From contig CM075656.1 in assembly GCA_037953625.1 (NCBI GenBank), forward strand, positions 77,643,001 to 77,707,000: 64,000 nucleotides of DNA, given 5' to 3'. The first letter of the stretch is position 1. Each line of letters begins with the position of its first letter. The notes under the pieces were generated by a model. It was not told where the DNA came from. It saw only the letters and a program-made list of their open reading frames with translations, and searched no databases. Shown here piece by piece: positions 56,870-64,000 of this stretch. The DNA is from Crotalaria pallida (taxonomy: Eukaryota; Streptophyta; Magnoliopsida; Fabales; Fabaceae). Position numbers and translations under genes: made by a program.

Positions 56870-58828
56870 GTGAAGAAATTAGCTTTCTGCTTGATTATTA
56901 CTGCCAGACGACTGCGCCAGTATTTCCAGAGCCACCATATCACGGTCAGAACGGCCCAGCCGATCCGTCAAATATTGCAGAAACCTGATTTGGCTGGAAG
57001 GATGGTAACCTGGGCAATTGAGCTTTCCGAGTTTGAAATCACTTTCGAACCAAGAAAGGCGATGAAGTCTCAGGCTTTGGCTGATTTCCTCACCGAGTTT
57101 ACTGAGCCATTGACGAGCTCAACCTCAGATTGGAACATTTATGTGGATGGATCAAGTAACAAACTTGGAGCGGGGGCAGGAATAATTTTGGAGAACTCCG
57201 AGGGAGTCACCCTCGAGTACTCTTTGAAGTTCGGATTTTCAACGTCGAACAATCAAGCGGAGTATGAAGCCATTTTGGCAGGATTAAGGATGGCAAAAGA
57301 GGTGGGGGCTCGAGAGGTAAAAATTTTCAGTGATTCTCAGTTGGTGGTTTCACAGGTCAAGGGCGAGTTTCAGACTAAGGAACCCATCCTTCAAAAATAC
57401 TTGGAAAAGGTAAAGTTCCTATCCTCCGAATTTATGAAGGTCGAAATCTGCCACATTCCGAGGGAAAGTAATAGCCGAGCGGATATTCTTTCCAAACTCG
57501 CATCAACAAAAAATTCTGAAAACAACAAAACTCCGATTCAAGAAATGGTGCATGGACCTAGCGTTGTCCTCTCCATTTCAGTGGATCCAAGCTGGATCAC
57601 TCCAATTGTAGGTTATTTGGAACAAGGGATTTTGCCAACCGACTCGGTGGAAGCCAGGAAACTTGTCAGAAAAGCATCTCAGTTTGCACTAGTTGATGGA
57701 ATCCTTTTTCGCCGAGGGGTCAGCGGTCCAATGCTCAGATGTCTTGACCCTGCCGAAGCAAAGCTGACGCTAGGAGAGGTTCATGGAGGTATAGGAAGTC
57801 ACCATGTTGGAGGGAAGTCACTGGCAAAAGAGGTTCTAAGGGCAGGATACTACTGGCCTACCCTTCAACAAGATGCGATCAATCACGTGAAAATGTGTGA
57901 TAAATGCCAATTTCATAGTGATGTTTATCAAAAACCAGCCGAGGAGCTCCATTCTCTTTCATCTCCTTATCCCTTCTATCAATGGGTAATGGATTTGATT
58001 GGACAATTCCCCACTGCACCGGGACAGCTAAAGTGGGTGATTGTAGCCATAGACTATTTCACAAAGTGGGTTGAGGCCGAGCCTTTGGCGACCATCTCCT
58101 CAGCCAAGGTGCAGAAGTTCTTTGAAAGACAAGTCGTAGCTCGGTTCGGAGTGCCACAAGTATTGGTGACCGACAATGGAACCCAGTTCGCTGCAAAGGC
58201 GTTCCAGGATCTGGTCAGTGCTTTGGATATTAAACACTACTTCTCTTCAGTTGAGCACCCTCAAACTAACGGCCAGGTAGAATCAGTAAACCGATCAATC
58301 ATTCAGGGGATCAAGAGAAGATTGGAAGGCGCAAAAGGGAATTGGGTGGAAAACCTGCATGAAGTGCTTTGGTCGTACCGCACCACCATACAAACTTCAA
58401 CAGGTGAAACACCTTATCGACTCACCTATGGTTGTGATGCAGTCATCCCTATTGAAAAAATCATCCCTTCATTCCGAGCCATGCAACAGCCAAATCCTCT
58501 AAACAACACTTTACTGTGTGAGGATCTTGTTTTATCGGAAGAGGTCAGGGACTTAGCCGCCGAGCGAGAAAAGCATGCTAAGATTATGCAAGCAAAAGGG
58601 TATAATCGCTCGGTTATAGCCAGGGAGTTCGAGGTAGGCGACCTTGTATTGAGGAGAGCTGACATTGGTCTCAAAAATGCAAAGGATGGAAAACTGGCCC
58701 AAAGCTGGGAAGGACCATACCGAGTTGCCTCCAAGACGGGAACAGGAGCCTACAAGCTCGAAACCCTCTCGGGCGCCCTCATCAACAACACGTGGAACGT
58801 GGCAAAACTTCGAGCTTATTACAGTTAG
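56870..58828 (+). CDS. Retrotransposon RNase H and integrase ORF
   Basis: 652 residues in the same frame as 56612-56866. Residues 1-75 are the RT connection. RNase H covers about 88-212 with D93 (IYVDGSS), E131 (NQAEYEA), D155 (FSDSQ) and D205 (SRADILSKLAS); this is the archaeal-type RNase H typical of Tat elements. Integrase has an HHCC finger (H305, H311 or H312, C343, C346) and a DD35E core: D375, D435 (VTDNGTQF), E471. A C-terminal GPYRV chromatin-side region follows. The domain set is complete, but translation would need the disrupted upstream frame. Confidence 0.92.
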   Translation: MKKLAFCLIITARRLRQYFQSHHITVRTAQPIRQILQKPDLAGRMVTWAIELSEFEITFEPRKAMKSQALADFLTEFTEPLTSSTSDWNIYVDGSSNKLGAGAGIILENSEGVTLEYSLKFGFSTSNNQAEYEAILAGLRMAKEVGAREVKIFSDSQLVVSQVKGEFQTKEPILQKYLEKVKFLSSEFMKVEICHIPRESNSRADILSKLASTKNSENNKTPIQEMVHGPSVVLSISVDPSWITPIVGYLEQGILPTDSVEARKLVRKASQFALVDGILFRRGVSGPMLRCLDPAEAKLTLGEVHGGIGSHHVGGKSLAKEVLRAGYYWPTLQQDAINHVKMCDKCQFHSDVYQKPAEELHSLSSPYPFYQWVMDLIGQFPTAPGQLKWVIVAIDYFTKWVEAEPLATISSAKVQKFFERQVVARFGVPQVLVTDNGTQFAAKAFQDLVSALDIKHYFSSVEHPQTNGQVESVNRSIIQGIKRRLEGAKGNWVENLHEVLWSYRTTIQTSTGETPYRLTYGCDAVIPIEKIIPSFRAMQQPNPLNNTLLCEDLVLSEEVRDLAAEREKHAKIMQAKGYNRSVIAREFEVGDLVLRRADIGLKNAKDGKLAQSWEGPYRVASKTGTGAYKLETLSGALINNTWNVAKLRAYYS

Positions 58829-59300
58829 TTTTTCATTTCGTTTTCAATAGTTTTAGTTGCTTTATTACATTTTGCTTTTTGAATTCTTTTGATAATGGAG
58901 TACGCTCGGTGCAACTCCGAGCCCATTGTAATTTGTTTCAAATGAATAAAAGTTCGTTATTGAATTCATTGTATCACGTACTTTTCCTCGTAACCGATTA
59001 GCCACCGATTATGACGCGAACGATTATAAACAGCTCTAACAAGAGCTTATAACTCGTCAAGTACTTTTAATAAGATTCCCGATTAAATCATGATTTTTTC
59101 AAATCATTTTATATTGCGGATAGAGGAACCCACCTCGGCTAAAGTGCTGGAGTTCCGAGGTCTTAACACTTGAATTCTTAACAAAGAGCATAAAAAGAAG
59201 CACAACATGATTACAGATATTATAAAATATTCCAAACAAAACAGTAATACAAGTTTAAACCCATCTACTGGGGCAATTACAAAAAAGGTAGCAGAATAAT
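58829..59300. other. Retrotransposon spacer after pol
   Basis: Non-coding gap between the end of pol and the converging antisense ORF. AATAAAAG at about 58945 and general AT enrichment suggest transcript ends from one or both directions. Confidence 0.45.
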
Positions 59301-59304
59301 CAAA

Positions 59305-60561
59305 CTATTCTAAATCGGACAATACAATGTTGTCAGCATTGAATGTGTCCTCTTCTTCCTCTTCACCTTCAGCATCCTCGGCTCCTTCCCCCTCGGAATC
59401 TTCGGCCAAATGGTCCGGAAGGTCGGCGTTGTTCAGATCTATGGGAACCCCACTCGGGCCGACAATTCGACCTTTTTTCACAGCAAAATTGGGGTCAACA
59501 CCCTTGGTCACGAGCCCAGGATTCAGAACGCGGAGTTGCTCGTCAGTGTTGTAGAAAGAATCTTCAATTGCATGGTCCCAATTGAACAGATTCTCCTTAG
59601 CTGCTTTCTTATGCTTGAGAGCTTTCGCACTCATCTTCTCCAAGGAAGCTCGGAGCCTGAGTATCTCGTCCTTAGCATACTCATGTCGCTCCTGAGCCAC
59701 TGCAGCAGCTTGCTCGGCCGTACGATCTTTCTCTGTAGCCACCAGAAGAGCAGCAGCATCCTCCTCAGCCTTTTTCTGGATTTCTTCCGACCTCTTTATT
59801 TGTGCCTCGACATCCTGAAGTGTTCTCTCAGCCCGAACTTTGGCCCCCTCGGAATCTTGTGCAGCCTTTTGAAGTCGCTCGTTTTCAGCTGCCAGTTCTT
59901 GTATCCTTTTATTCAGACCTTGGACCTGAATTTCCAAGTAGTCTTCCCGCTCGTTTGCCTCATATATTTTCTTCTTTTCCTCGGGGGCCAATCCGGCATA
60001 GGCGTCATCACCATGATGACCAAGGTGATGGAAAATGCTCGCACCCCGTAAGAAGCTTCTCACCAACGACTTACAGTTATTTTCCCAAGTCCCAGGGGTC
60101 CAAGCCTCAATTACTTCAGCATTTTCAGGAGGGAAGACGGTGGCAATGAATGAGTCAGACATCTTCTTACCCCACACCGTCTTGGCAGCTGCATCTTCCT
60201 TACCCTCGGGAATTTCTATCCCTTTGTTAGACTTGCTCAAATGGAACCAATCTCCAGCGAGACCTTTTCCTTTGTCCAGCCTAGTCCTCTTGAGGGGGCG
60301 CTCGGGAATGCCTTGAGGAGATGAACGAGCTTCCACTTCAATATTCACCGTGTCGATAACACGGTCCCTTTGGATCACCTGTTCAACATGGGGTGGTATT
60401 GGGGATAACGGTCGGGCTTTCAGAATGGGTCGGTTCAGAAGACTGACTCTTGATTGGAGATCCGGATGCGGTCTCTTTGAGTGTAGCCAGCTGCGATACT
60501 CTAGCTGCCCGAGCTTCACTCTTCTTGGCCTTGGTTGCTTTCTTCCCCATTGCTTCTGCAA
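59305..60561 (-). CDS. Retrotransposon antisense ORF 2, coiled-coil protein
   Basis: 418 codons on the strand opposite gag-pol. The frame has no ATG at its upper end. An ATG just inside (MGKKATKAKKSEARAARVSQ) is in another frame that stops near 60380, suggesting one frameshift. From about residue 95 the protein is regular: a SDSFIATVFPP patch, then about 205-330 of heptad-rich coiled coil (QVQGLNKRIQELAAENERLQ; many E/A/K), then an acidic tail (EGEGAEDAEGEEEEEDTF). Antisense ORFs at this place are known in Tat-lineage elements; their role is not established. Confidence 0.7.
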   Translation of the reverse strand: MQKQWGRKQPRPRRVKLGQLEYRSWLHSKRPHPDLQSRVSLLNRPILKARPLSPIPPHVEQVIQRDRVIDTVNIEVEARSSPQGIPERPLKRTRLDKGKGLAGDWFHLSKSNKGIEIPEGKEDAAAKTVWGKKMSDSFIATVFPPENAEVIEAWTPGTWENNCKSLVRSFLRGASIFHHLGHHGDDAYAGLAPEEKKKIYEANEREDYLEIQVQGLNKRIQELAAENERLQKAAQDSEGAKVRAERTLQDVEAQIKRSEEIQKKAEEDAAALLVATEKDRTAEQAAAVAQERHEYAKDEILRLRASLEKMSAKALKHKKAAKENLFNWDHAIEDSFYNTDEQLRVLNPGLVTKGVDPNFAVKKGRIVGPSGVPIDLNNADLPDHLAEDSEGEGAEDAEGEEEEEDTFNADNIVLSDLE

Positions 60562-60643
60562 GAAAAATGGGTTAACACGCCAAAAAAAAATGTGTAGTAC
60601 CCAGCTCCGCCTTCACTTCGTCTCGTGTCTCTTTCAGCAGAAT

Positions 60644-61444
60644 TCATTTGGTATCAATTTGACCATTTGCTTGAAGGTATTCCCAAACATGGTCGCATAA
60701 TCGCCTTTCGGCTTTTGTCAAATCCTCCTTAAAGTCGAATTGATACAAGGAGGATCCTCGGTTATAAATGTTAGTCGTCCAACCCAGTGGAAACCGAGGC
60801 ACGACCTTGATCACTCCACCTTCTTCAACTCGTTCCATGAACCAACATACTTCGGCCCCAGTATACTCGTATTGGAAGAAGAGAGGTTTGAAAGATTTCC
60901 AAGAGTTTGTCACCTTGGCGAAAAGGGCGTGCCCCCTCCGAGCCTTTAGGGACACCCAAAGACCCTTGGAATCACCAAACTTATTTACTTGGGGAGCATA
61001 TAACCAAAAGAAGGATCGTACTGTTGCGACCAAGTTTTCAACGTCGCAGAATTGTTGGAAGGCTCGGACGAAAGCCCACCCACTTGGATGCAATTGGCTA
61101 GGGGCTATTCCTAGATGAGTAAGGACTTCAACCTCGAAGGTGGAAAAGGGCAAGCGGATACCGACTTTAGTTGCTATTTCTTCGTAGAAATAAAAATATT
61201 GACGATTTTCCGATACTTGGAAGCATATCCGATCGTCGATTCCCAAAGGTCTTAATACGAATTCTGAGGTATTTCCGTCGACGCTCGGAGGTGTTAATAT
61301 TGGCCGAAGATGATTAAGACTATTTGTTATCAATAATGAAGGTCTCGTCCCCAGTACTTCCCGATCAAAAACAGCATCGTACTGCGCATGATTAGGCGGC
61401 AGAGGATATTCTTCAGGGTTGGTAACACACATGCGTTCCACCAT
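60644..61444 (-). CDS. Retrotransposon antisense ORF 1 (gypsy-type transposon domain)
   Basis: 266 residues on the minus strand, upstream of antisense ORF 2 in the direction of its transcription. The stretch FSTFEVEVLTHLGIAPSQLH followed by PSGWAFVRAFQQFCDV resembles the plant putative gypsy-type transposon domain (PF04195, Transposase_28), an assignment from memory. There is no catalytic triad of a transposase, so the domain name should not be read as a function. A splice-acceptor-like TTTTTCCCCAG lies just before the ATG. Confidence 0.7.
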   Translation of the reverse strand: MVERMCVTNPEEYPLPPNHAQYDAVFDREVLGTRPSLLITNSLNHLRPILTPPSVDGNTSEFVLRPLGIDDRICFQVSENRQYFYFYEEIATKVGIRLPFSTFEVEVLTHLGIAPSQLHPSGWAFVRAFQQFCDVENLVATVRSFFWLYAPQVNKFGDSKGLWVSLKARRGHALFAKVTNSWKSFKPLFFQYEYTGAEVCWFMERVEEGGVIKVVPRFPLGWTTNIYNRGSSLYQFDFKEDLTKAERRLCDHVWEYLQANGQIDTK

Positions 61445-61677
61445 ATCTGGGGAAAAAGCAAAAGGCTCGGCGTTAGGGTTTTTTATAGCACGAGTTTTTA
61501 TTTTTAACTTAACGCCGAGCCCTGGACTTTTCCCCCCTCCCCCGGTGGACTCTCCAAAGGTTCTTTCCCCCTGGTGTCAGGGTCAGGGCTAAGCCTAACT
61601 TGGGCTCGACGCTCGGCAAATCTGTAAGCTAACAACCACTTATTCTTATCTGCGGGATTCGATGGGTATTCTACAGC

Positions 61678-61887
61678 TTACGGTTTTACCTCGGTGGATC
61701 CCTGATTAGTTGGGGGAGTAGTAGAAGGGTGTATAGAATCATCGATATCAAAATTTCCCTTATTCCCAAAATTCCCAGAAAAACCAGAAAAACTTGAAGC
61801 ACTCGAATCACTATCACTAGAGGGTTCTTCTCCTAATCTCTTGCAAAGTTCACGATAAATTCTCCGCAAACCTCTCCATCCCCTCAT
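61678..61887 (-). CDS. Small Ser-rich ORF at the start of the antisense unit
   Basis: 69 residues: MRGWRGLRRIYRELCKRLGE, then a Ser/Asp-rich and Phe/Gly/Asn-rich tail. It precedes antisense ORF 1 by about 230 bp. A donor-like GAG/GTAAAA near its end and the acceptor before antisense ORF 1 suggest it could be a first exon, although the phases I tried do not join in frame. Confidence 0.45.
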   Translation of the reverse strand: MRGWRGLRRIYRELCKRLGEEPSSDSDSSASSFSGFSGNFGNKGNFDIDDSIHPSTTPPTNQGSTEVKP

Positions 61888-62503
61888 GATTAGCTAACTA
61901 CTTACCCAGAAATCCCAAGTTACCCAGAAATCCTGAACAACACTCAGAACCTAGAAATCTCCTAAAATCCAGACTCCCTGCAAAACCCAGAACCAAAACC
62001 CCTAAAGCAGAAATCGCACAAAAGAAGGAAATCGCAGAAACGGAAATAAGAAGAGTAGAGGAAGTTACCTGCTTTTAGTTGCTGGAAAGGATGATGGGAG
62101 AATGTTGTGGATTTGAAGGCGGAGACGGTGGAAAGAAGATTGGAGAGAGAATGAGGGGATTATGATTTGAGAAGATTCTGAAGTGAGAAGGAAAATGAGT
62201 GGGGGTAGTAAGAGGGTTCGAACTAATGAAGGAAACTTTTCAGTTTCCCTCCATGATACGCATTTGGGCCGAAAGCCCATCAACCCATGCAACCACTCGC
62301 TGAATGAGACGTGGCGGTTTCAACAGACACTTTTTCAAATTTCAAAAATTGCAATGATTTGGCACAACTTACAAGAGAACGCGCCGTACCTAGAGAAACC
62401 AAAACGTCACCTCGGACAGCTGTCACACATTCGAACTAAGACATCTAGAAGGTCCAACCCTAAACACATGCTACCTCGTCACAGACTTTATAAAGTCTTG
62501 CGA

Positions 62504-62514
62504 GTTGGGGGGCT
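62504..62514 (+). promoter_or_regulatory. Polypurine tract
   Basis: GTTGGGGGGCT immediately precedes the 3' LTR, where plus-strand DNA synthesis would be primed. Confidence 0.75.
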
Positions 62515-63140
62515 TGTAGGGTCTGCCGACCGTATAAGGACTCAAGTCTTATTTAAGGGACTCTTCAAGGGCCCTCCCCTCGGTTTGCTCAGCACAAACG
62601 TTCCTCGCTCGGACTCGTTGGCTCCGAGCACACAAAAGGACCAGGCTCGGACTTGATGGGGCCGAGCCTTACAAACGGTTTTCCACTCATCAGGCTCGGG
62701 ACTCTAGGATCGAGACGTACCGTCGACTGGTGGAAAGACTCAGACTCGTTCAAGCTTCTTTTCCCCTCCGCGAATCCCTCCTAGATTCTCGCTAACAGCC
62801 TAGACATGAGATCATGAGCTGATCCTATCCAGATTCTAAGAGCATAAACCTCCGATATTATCTCACAGAATCCTGGCTCAGCTCAACCCTGATACAGGGC
62901 CCATACGGCCCATATCAGCCTCCTCCAAACCCAATAAATAGCTCATAACAGCTAGGGTTTCAGGTACGTACTCTCATCCCTAAGTTAACACTCTGCACAC
63001 ACCTGTTGACTGGGGAGACCCTGCTTTTCCCAACTGGAACTGCAGAAACACCATAAAGTCACATATTAACACTTGATCCTCTCTTGGGCTCCTGGTTCCA
63101 TAATCTTGAGCACTTAGAGGGTTAAGAACATAGTGTTCCA
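62515..63140 (+). repeat. 3' LTR
   Basis: 626 bp from TGTAGGG to TGTTCCA. It matches the reunited 5' LTR except for about 7 substitutions (for example GTTCC for GTCCC near 62601 and several between 62716 and 62795). Confidence 0.92.
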
Positions 63141-64000
63141 TTGATATTCATGGTCAAAAGAGAACAAGAATTATTCCCATTTAAAGGTTCTAAATTGTGG
63201 TATGCAAATTTTATTGTTTTGAATTTTTGATAGTATCCACAATGAAATTCGCAATGGTAACTGCAACCACACTTTAGAACTTTGCAGCATTCATTACTAG
63301 TTTTAAGTAAATGAGGTGGATGAGATATTTCTGGTATGCCGTATGCCATTGTTCTTGTTCAGATAGACCGTTGTTCTATGTACTGATTGTTTCCTTCTTG
63401 TATATAATCTCAAATTTATTTTATCTGAGAATCTGAATCCCTTCAACGTGTATAGGAAATATCCTGATGTAATTCCTTTATTGTACTTCCATCGACTTGT
63501 TATCATTGTAAAGGAAGAGTTCAAAAAAAAAAAAAAAAAAAAAAAAAAAACCAAGTTAAAAACCATTGTTGTACTTTATTGGTTTACAATTGAATGTCTC
63601 TAACCATTTGACTCTATCCATGGAAACTGCCATGGAAGTGTAGAAGTGTACAAAACGTGAAGAGGAAAGCTAACTCCGTTTTCTTAATTTGTTAATAATA
63701 GCATAGACATCATAAAAACTCCAAGAGCTAAGAGGGAATTTTGAGGATACACCTAAGGCAAGCATATTGACTGTTGAAATGATACTCTCATTTTTGCATA
63801 GTATATTTGTTTTAACTTTGTATATTGTATGCGACAATATTCATGTGAGATGTGAAATTGTGGTGTAAAAAACATTATTCATATTCATGTGAGATGTGAA
63901 ATTTTGGTGTAAAAAAAATTCATATTCATGTGATATGTACAAAACTACAAATACTAGGCTTCAAGCAATACCATACAAGGTGATAATTTCTTCTTTTTGG
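63141..64000. other. Intergenic, no gene seen
   Basis: AT-rich DNA with an A28 run at 63523-63550, possibly a retroposon tail. A direct repeat around TTCATATTCATGTGAGATGTG occurs at about 63838, 63878 and 63914. Confidence 0.45.

Larger units (their letters stand above)
50793..63140 (+). mobile_element. Ty3/gypsy retrotransposon, Tat-type, with antisense ORFs
   Basis: A 12.3-kb element on the plus strand. Order: 5' LTR (50793-51404 plus 53074-53087, split by a solo LTR), PBS, gag-protease, broken RT, RNase H-integrase, antisense-coding region, polypurine tract, 3' LTR (62515-63140). Integrase following RNase H is the gypsy order. An archaeal-type RNase H and extra ORFs between pol and the 3' LTR are typical of the Tat lineage. 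The coding region carries two premature stops and two frameshifts, so the copy is not autonomous. LTRs differ at about 7 of 626 positions. No matching target duplication was found. Confidence 0.92.

Noticed and set aside
59327..60316. Plus-strand ORFs of 75-213 codons in the retrotransposon 3' region
   Set aside because: They are reverse shadows of the minus-strand coiled-coil ORF, whose heptad pattern and acidic tail are protein-like.
63523..63550. A28 run as evidence of a processed pseudogene
   Set aside because: No gene-like sequence and no flanking duplication could be found upstream of it on either strand.

Overview
This is plant nuclear DNA: AT-rich, with GT-AG spliced genes, SSRs, many MITEs, SINE and LINE insertions, LTR retrotransposons and solo LTRs. 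The gene set and MITE types suggest a dicot, most likely a legume; the legume placement is an inference from overall feel, not from a marker I can prove. No rRNA, tRNA, CRISPR or prokaryotic operon was seen.

Genes: (1) 1765-5815 minus, a 13-exon CYP63-like nuclear cyclophilin with an N-terminal PPIase domain and an RS-rich tail; (2) 17513-18545 plus, a 4-exon calmodulin-like protein of 150 residues with an abnormal second EF-hand; (3) 22023-22661 plus, a single-exon Cys-rich protein of unknown function followed by decayed partial copies of itself; (4) 35590-38922 plus, a two-exon ACA12/13-type Ca2+-ATPase of 1055 residues. I see no pathway linking the four, although the calmodulin-like protein and the autoinhibited Ca2+ pump both belong to Ca2+ signalling.

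Almost everything else is mobile DNA, often nested. At 7073-12846 a Mutator-like element with about 330-bp inverted ends and a perfect 9-bp target duplication holds a 9-bp-TSD MITE, a 3-kb solo LTR (itself carrying a SINE with a 17-bp TSD) and smaller repeats. 24.7-27.4 kb holds three long-TIR elements. 27.7-30.1 kb holds two more hosts with nested MITEs. 32.4-33.9 kb is a TIR element whose right end was split by a hAT-type MITE. 39.7-42.2 kb holds a 5'-truncated LINE, a MITE and a foldback element. 50793-63140 is a young Ty3/gypsy element of the Tat type: gag-protease, broken RT, RNase H-integrase, and a long antisense-coding region before the 3' LTR. Its two 626-bp LTRs differ at about 7 sites, and its 5' LTR is split by a 1664-bp solo LTR.

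Exon boundaries were read by eye. For the three spliced genes the exon lengths sum to whole codons (2001, 453 and 3168 nt). TE classifications rest on termini, TSDs and motifs only.
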